Below are positions 16,183-24,820 of a DNA stretch of 34,055 bases, piece after piece. Origin of the DNA: Methylobacterium sp. J-048 (GTDB lineage: Bacteria > Pseudomonadota > Alphaproteobacteria > Rhizobiales > Beijerinckiaceae). The stretch lies in contig NZ_JAKSYL010000232.1 of NCBI RefSeq assembly GCF_022829515.1, positions 1 through 34,055 of the forward strand. The letters run 5' to 3'. Position numbers and translations under genes: made by a program. Below the pieces are notes generated by a model. It searched no databases. It was not told the DNA's origin and saw only the letters and a list, made by a program, of their open reading frames with translations. Each line of letters begins with the position of its first letter. Position 1 is the stretch's first letter.

Positions 16183-17388
16183 ATGGATACCCAACCCGAG
16201 ACCGCGCTGCGGCTGGACCCGATCGACGAGACGGCCGGGCGCCTGTCGGAGCCCTCGCAGGCGCTCGACCCCAAAAGCCTGGTCATGCGCTTCGGCGCGG
16301 ACACGCCGCTGCTGACCGATGCCGGCGTCGAGCTCGCGCCCTTCCAGATCGCCTACCAGACCGCCGGTACCCTCAACGCCGCGGGCACGAACGCGGTGCT
16401 GATCTGCCACGCCCTCACCGGCGACCAGTATTTCGCGCATACGCATCCGCTCACCGGCAAGCCCGGCTGGTGGGAGACGCTGGTCGGCCCCGGGAAGCCG
16501 GTGGACACCGACCGCTACTTCGTCGTCTGCTCGAACGTGATCGGCTCCTGCATGGGCTCCACCGGCCCGGCCTCGATCGATCCCGCGACCGGGCGGCCTT
16601 ACGGCCTGAACTTCCCGCTGGTGACGATCCGCGACATGGTGCGCGCCCAGGCGATGCTGCTGGAGCGGCTCGGCGTGCGCGACCTGTTCCTGTGCATCGG
16701 CGGCTCGATGGGCGGGATGCAGGTGCTGCAATGGGCGGCTCTGTACCCCGAGCGGGTCTTCGCCGCGATGCCGATCGCCACGGGCCCGCGCCACTCCGCG
16801 CAGAACATCGCCTTCCACGAGGTCGGCCGGCAGGCGATCATGGCCGATCCGGCCTGGGCCGACGGGCGCTACCTCGAGGCGGGCACGCGGCCGTCCAAGG
16901 GGCTCGGCGTCGCCCGGATGGGCGCGCACATCACATACCTGTCCGAGCCGGCGCTGCACCGGAAGTTCGGCCGGCGGTTCCAGGGCGGCTCGGCGCCGAC
17001 CTTCTCGTTCAACGCCGATTTCCAGATCGAGAGCTACCTGCGCCACCAGGGCCTGAGCTTCGTCGAGCGGTTCGACGCCAACGCCTATCTCTACCTCACC
17101 CGGGCGATGGATTATTTCGACCTCGCCGAGGACCATGGCGGCGCGCTGGCCAAGGCGTTCCAGGGGATCAAGACCCGGTTCTGCGTGATCTCGTTCACCT
17201 CCGACTGGCTGTTCCCGACATCCGAGTCGCGGGTGATCGTGCACGCGCTGAACGCCGCCGCGGCGCCGGTCGCCTTCGTAGAGGTCGAGACCGACAAGGG
17301 CCACGACGCCTTCCTGCTCGACGAGCCGGCGATGTTCTCCGCCGCCCGCGGCTTCATCGACGCCGCCGCCCGGGCGCGCGGATTGTGA
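16183..17388 (+). CDS. metX: Homoserine O-acyltransferase
   Basis: A 401-residue alpha/beta-hydrolase-fold enzyme that acylates homoserine in the first committed step of methionine synthesis. The nucleophile is S175 in the elbow GGSMGG, with D341 (SFTSDWLFP) and H374 (DKGHDAFL) completing the triad. NFPLVTIRDMV and the NVIGSCMGSTGP loop are typical. The start is ATG 16183; the open frame runs further upstream but without family similarity. Whether the acyl donor is acetyl- or succinyl-CoA cannot be settled by eye in this subfamily. It is joined to metW by a GTGA overlap. I found no SAM-II-like riboswitch in the leader. Confidence 0.95.
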   Translation: MDTQPETALRLDPIDETAGRLSEPSQALDPKSLVMRFGADTPLLTDAGVELAPFQIAYQTAGTLNAAGTNAVLICHALTGDQYFAHTHPLTGKPGWWETLVGPGKPVDTDRYFVVCSNVIGSCMGSTGPASIDPATGRPYGLNFPLVTIRDMVRAQAMLLERLGVRDLFLCIGGSMGGMQVLQWAALYPERVFAAMPIATGPRHSAQNIAFHEVGRQAIMADPAWADGRYLEAGTRPSKGLGVARMGAHITYLSEPALHRKFGRRFQGGSAPTFSFNADFQIESYLRHQGLSFVERFDANAYLYLTRAMDYFDLAEDHGGALAKAFQGIKTRFCVISFTSDWLFPTSESRVIVHALNAAAAPVAFVEVETDKGHDAFLLDEPAMFSAARGFIDAAARARGL

Positions 17389-18083
17389 GCGGCTCGATGC
17401 TGTTCAAGGGCTCCCCGGGCAACGCCGCGCCGTGGCAGACCACCGACGCCCTGCCCCGCACCGCCGAGGGCAACGGCGCCCGGGTCGATCACATCGTCGT
17501 GCTGGGCTTGGTGCCGCCGAACGCCCGGGTGCTCGATATCGGCTGCGGCGACGGCTCGCTCTTGGCGCTGCTGCGCGACCGGCGCGGCATCGACGGGCGG
17601 GGCATCGAATTGTCCCGCAGCGGGGTCAATGCCTGCCTGGCCCGGGGCTTGTCGGTGATCCAGGGCGATGCCGACACCGACCTGGAGAACTACCCGGACG
17701 ACGCCTTCGATGTGGTGGTTCTGTCCCAGACCATCCAGGCGACCCGCAACCCCCGGATCGTGCTGGAGCACCTGCTGCGCATCGGCCGGCAGGTGATCAT
17801 CTCGTTCCCGAATTTCGGGCATTGGCGGGTCCGGTCGGAACTGGCCCTGCGCGGCCGGATGCCGGTCACCGAGATCATGCCGGATGCCTGGTGGGAGACC
17901 CCCAACATCCACCATTGCACGATCCGCGACTTCGTCGGCCTGTGCCGCCTGATCGGGGCCCGGATCGAACACGCCACGGCGCTGGACGCGAGCGGCCGCC
18001 CGATGCGCTTCTCGATGCCCTGGTGGGTATGGAACCTGTTCGGAGCGCAGGGGGTGTTCCTGCTTCAGCGCGGCACGGACTAG
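17385..18083 (+). CDS. metW: MetW methionine biosynthesis protein
   Basis: A 232-residue class I methyltransferase-like protein, with the SAM-site motif VLDIGCGDGSLLALL near residue 48 and the MetW-typical ending SMPWWVWNLFGAQGVFLLQ. MetW works with MetX in methionine synthesis, and metX-metW is the standard alphaproteobacterial pair. I chose the GTG at 17385, whose bases overlap the metX TGA (GTGA) and imply translational coupling. An ATG at 17397 would give 228 residues and is equally possible. Confidence 0.93.
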   Translation: MSGSMLFKGSPGNAAPWQTTDALPRTAEGNGARVDHIVVLGLVPPNARVLDIGCGDGSLLALLRDRRGIDGRGIELSRSGVNACLARGLSVIQGDADTDLENYPDDAFDVVVLSQTIQATRNPRIVLEHLLRIGRQVIISFPNFGHWRVRSELALRGRMPVTEIMPDAWWETPNIHHCTIRDFVGLCRLIGARIEHATALDASGRPMRFSMPWWVWNLFGAQGVFLLQRGTD

Positions 18084-18177
18084 GGCGCGCGTCGTCGAAC
18101 CGGGGACCGCGCGTTCAGCCGGGTTTCAGCCTGGTCTGGAACCGTACGAAGCAGCCGGAATGCCTCTTAGACTGCTG

Positions 18178-18217
18178 TCAAGATTGTGATCTTGAATTTT
18201 ATACAATATGCTATACT
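18178..18217 (+). promoter_or_regulatory. AT-rich promoter with inverted repeat
   Basis: TTGTGA (18184-18189) and TATGCT (18207-18212) are separated by 17 bases; TATACT (18212-18217) is an alternative -10. The inverted repeat TCAAGAT-TGTG-ATCTTGA (18178-18195) covers the -35 and looks like an operator. The AT richness stands out against the neighbouring genes. It drives the small ORF starting at 18265. Confidence 0.5.
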
Positions 18218-18264
18218 GTCGGAACGAACGTTTATACCATGGGCTGGTAAAAGGAGCGCCCCCC

Positions 18265-18480
18265 ATGAGTGGCGCGGACAGGCTGCGGACCCAGACCTTA
18301 CGGACGCTTTCTGAAATCCTCGGCATCCCGGTCGAGCATTTCTTCGACGGCGATCTCCCCGCGGACGGCATCGGCGACCCGAACGAATGCCTGCGGCTCT
18401 GGTCGCGTATCCGGACCCGCGAAGGCCGTGAACGCGCCCTGACCTGCCTCCGCACCATCGTGGAGGACGAGCGGCGGTGA
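18265..18480 (+). CDS. Small regulator-like protein, 71 residues
   Basis: The ATG at 18265 follows AAAAGGAG closely, so the start is well supported. The protein contains LRTLSEILGIPVEHFFDGD (about 11-29), which looks like the last helix of an XRE-type helix-turn-helix domain followed by its usual exit. A C-terminal ECLRLWSRIRTREGRERAL (about 41-59) matches a tail often seen in rhizobial XRE regulators. The first helices of the HTH are missing, so it is either a truncated regulator or a stand-alone tail protein. It may bind a partner rather than DNA. It lies between metW and the lytic transglycosylase. Confidence 0.6.
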   Translation: MSGADRLRTQTLRTLSEILGIPVEHFFDGDLPADGIGDPNECLRLWSRIRTREGRERALTCLRTIVEDERR

Positions 18481-18623
18481 TGGGTTCGGGCCGGGCTTAA
18501 GGGCGACTTCGAGCGCCCCTGCCACAGCCTGCACACGTCAATGACGGACGAGCACCCGCTGCCGGCCCCAGGCGCCCGCCACGTTCCGGCCCGCGCCGAT
18601 CGACAAGGGTCGGACCGATCCCC

Positions 18624-20966
18624 CTACCGCGCCCCGCGGTGCAGATCCCCGTCGATCAGCAGGGCGCTGCGGCCGTCGAGGCGCGAGCGGTAGACCTGCA
18701 GGTTCTCCATCACCCGCTGCACGTAGTTGCGCGTCTCGGTGAACGGGATGCGCTCGACCCAGTCGATCACGTCGACCTCGCCCTTGCGCGGGTCGCCGTA
18801 GGCGTCGATCCACTTCTTCACGTTGCCGCCGCCGGCATTGTAGGAGGCGAAGGCGAGCACGTAGGAGCCGCGCCAATCCTCCATCAGCTCGCCGAGATGG
18901 GCTTGGCCGAGCTTGGCGCAGTAGGCCGGGTCGCTGGTCAGGCGGTCGAGGTCGAAGGCGGCCGAGACCCGGCGGGCGGTGCGCTGGGCGGTGGCCGGCA
19001 TCATCTGCATCAGGCCGCGGGCGCCGACGCCGGACTGGGCCCGGGGGTCGAACTGGCTCTCCTGCCGGGCGATGGCGTAGACCATGGCCCGCTCCACCTG
19101 CGGCACCGCCGTGAAGGTCTCGTAGGTCGGGATCCCGATCGTCGGGTAGGCGTGGGCGTCGAGCGGCAGGCCGCGCTGCACCGCGAGCTTACCGATCGCC
19201 ACCAGGGCGCGGGCATCCTTCATCTCGGTGGCGAGGTCGCCGAGCGCCTGGATCTCGCGCGGGTCGGTGAGGTCCCGGGCGGCGTCGATGTAGAGCGGCA
19301 GCGCCAGGTCTTTGAGCCCGGCCTCGCCGAGCATGCGCAGCGCCCGGATGTAGAGCCTTTCCTCGAAGGCCTGCCGCTCGACGCCCTCGAGGTCGGCCGG
19401 CGCGCGCAGCGGCAGGCTGGTCTGGCCGAGCCGGGCCCGGGCCACCTGGCCGTAATAGGCGATCGGCTGCAGGGCCGCCCGCTCGTAGAAGTTTTTGGCC
19501 ACGTCGTGCTGGCCGAGGGAGTCGGCCGCCCGTCCCTGCCAATAGGCGGCCCGCGCCAGCGAGACCGGGCTCTCCGCGATGGTCGCCATCTGGGCGAAGT
19601 GCTGCGCGGCGCTTGCCGGATCGCCGGCGAAGCGCAGGGCGATCCAGCCGGCGTGGAACTCGGCCTCCAGGCGCTTCTCCGGGGTGCGGGCCGCGTGGCC
19701 GCTGGCCACCGTGAAGGCGGTGCGGGCGTCGCCGAGGTCGAGGAGCTTGCGCGCCACGATCCGGCGCTCGACCCACCACTCGTCGCCGTCGACCAGCACG
19801 TCCGGGTTGACGGGCGCGGCGGCGAGCACCGCGGCGGCCTCCTCGGGCTTGTCGGCCCGGCGGAAATACTGCGCCCGGGAGAAGATGTAGGAGGCGTCGC
19901 CCCGCAGGGACGGCGGCACTGCGGCGAGAGCAGCCGGGGCGCCGGCCTTGTCCTCGACGGCCCGGCGGGCGCGCACGAGGCTGGCATAGCTGCCGCCCGC
20001 ATAGCCGGCCGCCCGGCCGGCGCTCTCCCAATCGTCCTTCAGGAGCGCCCGCTCCATCCGGTAGCGGTGGTCGATCCGGGTGAGCACCCCCGGGAACGCG
20101 TCCTGGACCTTGGCCTCCAGGCTCTTGCCGAAACTCTCGGTGCGCCAGAGGTCGCGCACGATCTCGGCGGCGTCGCCGTCATAGCCGTCTGCTCGCAGCG
20201 CCAGCGCCAGGGCGAACTTGCCCGGCGCGCTCACCGGCTTGGCGGTGGCGAAGAAGGCGCGGACCAGGGCCGGGGGCTTGCGCTCGGAGAGCAAAGCCTC
20301 CTCGGCCCGGCGGCGCAGCAGCGGCCCGGCCGGCCAGGTCGGGTTGGCGCGGGTGAAGGTGACGGTCCGGGCAAAACCGATACCGGCGCCGGCGCGGATC
20401 GCCACCCATTCGAGCAGCGCCCGGGCGGCGGGATCGTTGAAGCCGTCGCGCATCCGGTCGCCGTCCGCGACCCGGCCCTTGCGGTAGAGGTCGATGGCGC
20501 CGCGCAGCAGGGTCGGATCGGTGTCGCCGGAAATCTTGGGCTTGCCCGGGTCCGGGACCTCGGGGACCGGCGCGGCCGGCGTCACCGCGGCGTCGGGCAG
20601 CGGGAAGGCCACGGGGGCGTCGGGATCGGCCGAGGCATAGGCGGTGGCCGCCGCTGGGATCTTGCCGGCGGCCTCCTCGCCGCGGTCGGAGCCCTTGGCT
20701 GTCTGGGCCGGGTCGAGCTTGAGGGCGTCGGCGGTGACCGGATCCGCGACCGCCTCGGCCTCGGTGCTGCGGGTCTGGGCCGGGGACAGGGCGGCGTCGC
20801 TCGACGGCGGCGTCGGCTGGGAGGCGGGTGCGTCGGTACCGGTCTGGCCGACCTGGCCGGCCAGCGCGACCCCCAGGGTCGTGACCAGAGCCGCCGCAGC
20901 CAGGGGCGTGCGCGTCGAGGCCAGCGCTCGGATCGCGGTGCCTCGGATCGACTGGGCTCGGATCAC
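18624..20966 (-). CDS. Slt70-type soluble lytic transglycosylase
   Basis: A 780-residue periplasmic murein hydrolase that cleaves the MurNAc-GlcNAc bond, leaving 1,6-anhydro-MurNAc. I chose the GTG at 20966 because AAGGGGGG lies just upstream and the N-terminus then has a signal-like segment (LAAAALVTTLGVALAGQ). After an Ala/Pro-rich linker comes a long alpha-superhelical U-domain (about 130-600). The C-terminal SLT domain has catalytic E636 in ARQESQFDP, followed by GARGLMQMMPATA and FASYNAGGGNV. It is divergent from dapA. It is probably a single-gene unit. Confidence 0.93.
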   Translation of the reverse strand: MIRAQSIRGTAIRALASTRTPLAAAALVTTLGVALAGQVGQTGTDAPASQPTPPSSDAALSPAQTRSTEAEAVADPVTADALKLDPAQTAKGSDRGEEAAGKIPAAATAYASADPDAPVAFPLPDAAVTPAAPVPEVPDPGKPKISGDTDPTLLRGAIDLYRKGRVADGDRMRDGFNDPAARALLEWVAIRAGAGIGFARTVTFTRANPTWPAGPLLRRRAEEALLSERKPPALVRAFFATAKPVSAPGKFALALALRADGYDGDAAEIVRDLWRTESFGKSLEAKVQDAFPGVLTRIDHRYRMERALLKDDWESAGRAAGYAGGSYASLVRARRAVEDKAGAPAALAAVPPSLRGDASYIFSRAQYFRRADKPEEAAAVLAAAPVNPDVLVDGDEWWVERRIVARKLLDLGDARTAFTVASGHAARTPEKRLEAEFHAGWIALRFAGDPASAAQHFAQMATIAESPVSLARAAYWQGRAADSLGQHDVAKNFYERAALQPIAYYGQVARARLGQTSLPLRAPADLEGVERQAFEERLYIRALRMLGEAGLKDLALPLYIDAARDLTDPREIQALGDLATEMKDARALVAIGKLAVQRGLPLDAHAYPTIGIPTYETFTAVPQVERAMVYAIARQESQFDPRAQSGVGARGLMQMMPATAQRTARRVSAAFDLDRLTSDPAYCAKLGQAHLGELMEDWRGSYVLAFASYNAGGGNVKKWIDAYGDPRKGEVDVIDWVERIPFTETRNYVQRVMENLQVYRSRLDGRSALLIDGDLHRGAR

Positions 20967-21184
20967 GTTTCCCCCCTTCTCGCGACCGGAGTGGAAAGAA
21001 ATGAAGATCGGCCCGGGGGCATTAAGAACCCGTAAACCGTGACCACGATCTGTTTGCGCAGCGTGGCGCGACCGCCTATGTCTGCCCGTCCGCGGCCGAA
21101 CGGCGCGCGGGACGCGCGGCGCCGAGAACGCCGCAGCCAATCAGTCCGCCAAGACGCCAGCTCATACTCTTCGGGACGCCTGAG

Positions 21185-22084
21185 ATGACCGAGATGACCG
21201 GGAGCCGCCTGCGGGGCTCGCTCACCGCGCTTGTGACGCCGTTCCGCGACGGCGCCTTCGACGAGGCCGCGTTCCGGACATTCGTGCGCTGGCAGATCGC
21301 GCAGGGCAGCCACGGCCTCGTGCCCACCGGCACCACCGGCGAGAGCCCGACCCTGACCCATGCCGAGCACGACCGGGTGGTCGAGGCCTGCATCGACGAG
21401 GCCGGTGGGCGCGTCCCCGTGGTGGCGGGCGCCGGCTCCAATTCCACCGCCGAGGCGGTGGCTCGGGCGCGCCACGCCGAGCGCGCCGGCGCCGACGCCG
21501 TGCTGGTGGTCACGCCCTACTACAACAAGCCGACGCAGGAGGGCCTCTACGCCCACTTCAAGGCCGTCAACGACGCGGTCGGCATCCCGATCATCATCTA
21601 CAACATCCCGCCGCGTTCCGTCGTCGACATGAGCGTCGAGACGATGGCCCGTCTGTACGAATTGAAGAACATCGCCGGCGTGAAGGACGCGACCGCCAAG
21701 ATCGACCGCGTCAGCCAGCAGCGACAGGCCATGGGGGCGAACTTCCTCCAGCTTTCGGGCGAAGATGCGACGGCGCTCGGCTACAACGCCCAGGGCGGCC
21801 ACGGCTGCATCTCGGTGGTGGCCAACGTGGCGCCGCGCCTCTGCGCCGACCTGCAGGAGGCCTCGCTCGCGGGCGACTACGCCAAGGCGCTCACGCTCCA
21901 GGACCGGCTGTTCCCGCTCCAGAGCGGCCTGTTCGCCGAGGCCAACCCGGGCCCGACCAAGTACGCGCTGGCCAAGCTCGGCCACATGACCGAGGACCTG
22001 CGCCTGCCGCTGGTGCCGGTCTCGAACGCGACCCGGGCGATCGTCGACGCGGCCCTGCGCCACGCCGGCCTTCTGGAAGGCTGA
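21185..22084 (+). CDS. dapA: 4-hydroxy-tetrahydrodipicolinate synthase
   Basis: A 299-residue TIM-barrel aldolase that condenses pyruvate with aspartate semialdehyde, the first step of the diaminopimelate/lysine branch. The Schiff-base lysine is K167 (IAGVKDAT) and the catalytic tyrosine Y139 (IIYNIPPRS); the TGTTGES loop (48-54) binds pyruvate. The product feeds peptidoglycan cross-links as well as lysine. The start is ATG 21185, with a second in-frame ATG three codons later. smpB follows after 15 bases on the same strand, so the two form an operon, an arrangement common in alphaproteobacteria. Confidence 0.97.
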   Translation: MTEMTGSRLRGSLTALVTPFRDGAFDEAAFRTFVRWQIAQGSHGLVPTGTTGESPTLTHAEHDRVVEACIDEAGGRVPVVAGAGSNSTAEAVARARHAERAGADAVLVVTPYYNKPTQEGLYAHFKAVNDAVGIPIIIYNIPPRSVVDMSVETMARLYELKNIAGVKDATAKIDRVSQQRQAMGANFLQLSGEDATALGYNAQGGHGCISVVANVAPRLCADLQEASLAGDYAKALTLQDRLFPLQSGLFAEANPGPTKYALAKLGHMTEDLRLPLVPVSNATRAIVDAALRHAGLLEG

Positions 22085-22099
22085 GGAGAGTCACAAGAA

Positions 22100-22573
22100 A
22101 TGGCCCCGAAACCGGAGCCCAGTCGGCGCATCGTCGCCGACAATCGTGCCGCGCGCTTCCACTACTCGATCGAGGACACCTTCGAGGCCGGCCTCGCGCT
22201 GACCGGCACCGAGGTCAAATCCCTGCGCATCGGCAAGGCGACGATCGGCGAGGCCTATGCTGGCCCGTCCGGCCGCGACCTGATGCTGTTCAACTGCTAC
22301 ATCCCGGAATACCTGGAGGCGAACCGCTTCAACCACGAACCCAAGCGCCCGCGCCGGCTGCTGCTGCACCGCCGCCAGATCAACAAGCTGATCGGCGCCA
22401 CCCAGCGCCAGGGCTACACGGTGGTGCCGCTGAAGATCTACTTCAACGACAAGGGCCGGGCGAAGATCGAGCTCGGCCTGGGCAAGGGCAAGCAGGCCCA
22501 CGATAAGCGCGAGGCCGCCAAGGAGCGCGACTGGCAGCGCGACCGGGCGCGGCTGCTGCGGGACCGGGGGTAG
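22100..22573 (+). CDS. smpB: SsrA-binding protein
   Basis: SmpB, 157 residues, binds tmRNA and brings it to stalled ribosomes for trans-translation. The beta-barrel core is visible (RIVADNRAARFHYSIEDTF, then GLALTGTEVKSLR). The basic C-terminal tail (KGKQAHDKREAAKERDWQRD) enters the empty mRNA channel. GAGGAG lies about eight bases before the ATG. It is the second gene of the dapA operon; the tmRNA gene is not in this window. The YhaV toxin gene converges on it with only 21 bases between stop codons. Confidence 0.97.
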   Translation: MAPKPEPSRRIVADNRAARFHYSIEDTFEAGLALTGTEVKSLRIGKATIGEAYAGPSGRDLMLFNCYIPEYLEANRFNHEPKRPRRLLLHRRQINKLIGATQRQGYTVVPLKIYFNDKGRAKIELGLGKGKQAHDKREAAKERDWQRDRARLLRDRG

Positions 22574-22594
22574 AGTTTCGGGCGGCCAACCAGC

Positions 22595-23098
22595 TCAGGT
22601 TCGGGAGCGGGCCCGCTCGAGGCGGCTTCGCGCCGTCGCGTCGCTCGCTTCCTGCAACAGGGCGTCCCAGTCGTCGGGGGGATTCCCGGAACGTAGCATC
22701 TTCTGGAAGACCGCATAGGCGTCCGATCGGCTGCCGTAAGCGCGGAGCGTCTGATCGTCGTTCACCCAGGCCAGCACGATCACCTTGCGGCCAGCTGTTG
22801 CCTTGTATCGGAAAAATAGCCGGTATTGCTGAAGGAATTTTGCACGGAACCAGTGCTTGTGCTTGGCGCCGAGCGTGTCGCCTTGGCGATACTCTGGCCT
22901 GTTTGGATCTGTGGGAATGGCGTCGAAGGCGACCTTCAGGACCGCGGCCAGCAGCTTCGCAGTCCGCGTCTTTCGATAGCCGTCCGGATCTTTTGTCCTA
23001 GCTTCTTCGACCCGGGAGACGAGGTCTTCCAATTGGTCGAGGAACAGAGGATGCGCGTAGATCGCCCAGCCGTTGGCGATCAGTGGCGCGTCGCTCAC
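22595..23098 (-). CDS. yhaV: YhaV-type ribonuclease toxin
   Basis: A 167-residue toxin of the YhaV family, RelE-like ribosome-dependent mRNA endonucleases. Recognised by the opening ANGWAIYAHPLFLDQLEDL, the central YRQGDTLGAKHKHWFRAKF and FFRYKATAGRKVIVLAWVND. It starts with GTG at 23098, and these bases overlap the prlF TGA (GTGA), so the toxin is made only as antitoxin is translated. It is convergent with smpB. Toxicity is inferred from family, and all the motif regions look intact. Confidence 0.93.
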   Translation of the reverse strand: MSDAPLIANGWAIYAHPLFLDQLEDLVSRVEEARTKDPDGYRKTRTAKLLAAVLKVAFDAIPTDPNRPEYRQGDTLGAKHKHWFRAKFLQQYRLFFRYKATAGRKVIVLAWVNDDQTLRAYGSRSDAYAVFQKMLRSGNPPDDWDALLQEASDATARSRLERARSRT

Positions 23099-23436
23099 GC
23101 GTCGTCGCTCGGCAGAGCGCTATCCAAGTCGACCTCGACGCCATCAACCAGGCTTGCGGCGCGCCTGTACATGTCCTGCGTGACTGGCTTGATAGCTTGC
23201 GGCCGCGTCTCGATGTCCCGTTCCAGGAAGGTCAGGAATGGGCCAAGCGCGGGATCATCTTCGGCCCGCGGACCATCTGCCTTCGCGACGGTGATTGTGC
23301 CGTCGGCCAGCCTGCGGAACACGATAGGGCCGGCCTTGTTTAGCCCCAGCATCCGCCGGATCGCAGCCGGCACAGTCGTCTGACCCCGGGCTGTGACCGT
23401 GGCGGGGATCTCCAGAACCTCGGCCACCTTCGCCAT
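23095..23436 (-). CDS. prlF: PrlF-type antitoxin (AbrB/SpoVT fold)
   Basis: The 113-residue antitoxin partner of YhaV. The N-terminal swapped-hairpin DNA-binding region reads TVTARGQTTVPAAIRRMLGL (about 14-33), followed by the toxin-binding half with GPFLTFLERDIETRP. The ATG at 23436 has GGAG six bases upstream; an in-frame ATG at 23478 would place the promoter inside the gene, so I reject it. It overlaps yhaV by four bases and should also repress the operon. Confidence 0.92.
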   Translation of the reverse strand: MAKVAEVLEIPATVTARGQTTVPAAIRRMLGLNKAGPIVFRRLADGTITVAKADGPRAEDDPALGPFLTFLERDIETRPQAIKPVTQDMYRRAASLVDGVEVDLDSALPSDDA

Positions 23437-23460
23437 TGCGCACTCCGTATCCCTGCTGAA

Positions 23461-23488
23461 ATGGTAATGCATTTGCATTGCGGATCAA
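23461..23488 (-). promoter_or_regulatory. prlF-yhaV promoter with AATGCA palindrome
   Basis: On the minus strand, TTGATC (23488-23483) and TACCAT (23466-23461) are 16 bases apart. Between them lies the palindrome AATGCA-TT-TGCATT (23466-23479), well placed for repression by PrlF. A ribosome-binding GGAG and the ATG follow within 30 bases. Confidence 0.5.
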
Positions 23489-23605
23489 CCGGTCGCGGTG
23501 CTCCCCCTCCGGACCTGAGTGCCTCCATAGAGCAGCCAAACCGTGGAGAAGAGATTCACCTTCGGCCCGCGGCGATCTAGGCTCGCGGGATCCGAGGAGC
23601 CCCCC

Positions 23606-24175
23606 ATGCAGCCCAGCCCCGACACCCTGCCCGCCGACCTCCCCGCCCCCGTGGATGACGGCGCCGCCGATCATCTGCGCGGCATGAAGCTGCCCGACGT
23701 GGCGCTCACCGCCACGGACGGCACGACCGTCTCGCTCGCGAAGCTCTCCGGGCGCACCGTGGCCTACGCCTATCCGCGCACCGGCGAGCCGGGACAGCCG
23801 GCCCTGACGCCGGACTGGGACGCGATTCCCGGCGCCCGGGGCTGTACCCCACAGGCCTGCGATTTCCGCGATCACCTTGCCGCCCTGAGAGAACGCGGCG
23901 TCGCCCAGGTCTTCGGCCTTTCGACCCAGACCAGTGCCTACCAGCGGGAGGCGGCCGAGCGGCTGCGCCTGACTTTCCCGCTGCTGGCCGATCCGCACCG
24001 GGCCTTCGCGATGGCGGCGCGCCTGCCGGTGTTCGAGGCGGGCGGCCAGGTGCTGCTGCGCCGCCTCACCCTGGTGATCGACGACGGCGTCGTCGCCCAG
24101 GTGTTCTACCCGGTCTTCCCGGCCGATCGCGGCGCGCAGCAGGTGATCGACTGGCTCGACGGCGGCAGCGCCTGA
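23606..24175 (+). CDS. Bcp-like peroxiredoxin
   Basis: A 189-residue thioredoxin-fold peroxidase; start ATG 23606 with GAGGAG close upstream. The active site is GCTPQACDFRDH, with peroxidatic C80 and probable resolving C85 as in the Bcp/PrxQ group. Unlike Bcp there is an insert of about 18 residues (EPGQPALTPDWDAIPGAR) between the YPRTG strand and the cysteine. It should reduce hydrogen peroxide or organic peroxides in the cytoplasm using thioredoxin. An N-terminal extension of about 28 residues precedes the domain. It is divergent from the PrlF-YhaV module and convergent with the NYN gene. Confidence 0.88.
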   Translation: MQPSPDTLPADLPAPVDDGAADHLRGMKLPDVALTATDGTTVSLAKLSGRTVAYAYPRTGEPGQPALTPDWDAIPGARGCTPQACDFRDHLAALRERGVAQVFGLSTQTSAYQREAAERLRLTFPLLADPHRAFAMAARLPVFEAGGQVLLRRLTLVIDDGVVAQVFYPVFPADRGAQQVIDWLDGGSA

Positions 24176-24178
24176 GGT

Positions 24179-24820
24179 CTAGCCCTCCTCGGATTCCGGC
24201 TGGCGGATGCCGTAGCGGTTCTCGAGGGCCGGGCTCGGGCGGGCGTCGCCGCGGTAGCGGCTGGCGGTCTCGCCGGCAACCCGGACCGGGCGCTCGCTCG
24301 GCTCACGGCCGATGCGGTTCGAGAGGCTCGCGAGATCCACGAACTCGTCGGCCTGCCGCCGCAGTTCATCCGAGATCATCGCGGGCTGGGTCTGGATGGT
24401 GGAGATCACCGTCACCTTGACGCCGCGCCGCTGCATCGCCTCGACCAGCGAGCGGAAATCGCCGTCGCCGGAGAACAGCACCATGTGGTCGATATGCGGG
24501 CTGAGTTCGAGGGCGTCGATCGCCAGCTCGATATCCATGTTGCCCTTGTACTTGCGCCGGCCCATCGAGTCCGTGAACTCCTTCACGGGCTTGGTCACGA
24601 CGCGGTAGCCGTTGTAGTCGAGCCAATCAATCAGCGGCCGGATCGAGGAATATTCCTGATCCTCGATCATGGCGGTGTAATAGAACGCCCGCAGCAGGTT
24701 GTCGCGAGCCTGAAATTCCTTGAGCAATTTCTTGTAGTCGATATCGAAGCCGAGGGCTTTGGTGGTCGCGTAGAGGTTCGCGCCGTCGATGAAGAGCGCG
24801 CTGCGCTGGAGTGCTGCCAT
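24179..24820 (-). CDS. NYN-domain protein (LabA/DUF88 type)
   Basis: A 213-residue protein with a PIN-like NYN nuclease domain (about 5-165). Acidic residues of the site are visible in ALFIDGANLY, GNMDIELAIDAL and LFSGDGDFRSLVEAM; these are the metal-binding positions of the family. Such proteins are predicted or shown to cut RNA, and some act in RNA processing or regulation. The target here is unknown. The C-terminal 45 residues are disordered and charged. I chose the ATG at 24820, since the domain begins at once after it; the longer frame upstream to 25024 is low-complexity basic sequence. Confidence 0.88.
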   Translation of the reverse strand: MAALQRSALFIDGANLYATTKALGFDIDYKKLLKEFQARDNLLRAFYYTAMIEDQEYSSIRPLIDWLDYNGYRVVTKPVKEFTDSMGRRKYKGNMDIELAIDALELSPHIDHMVLFSGDGDFRSLVEAMQRRGVKVTVISTIQTQPAMISDELRRQADEFVDLASLSNRIGREPSERPVRVAGETASRYRGDARPSPALENRYGIRQPESEEG

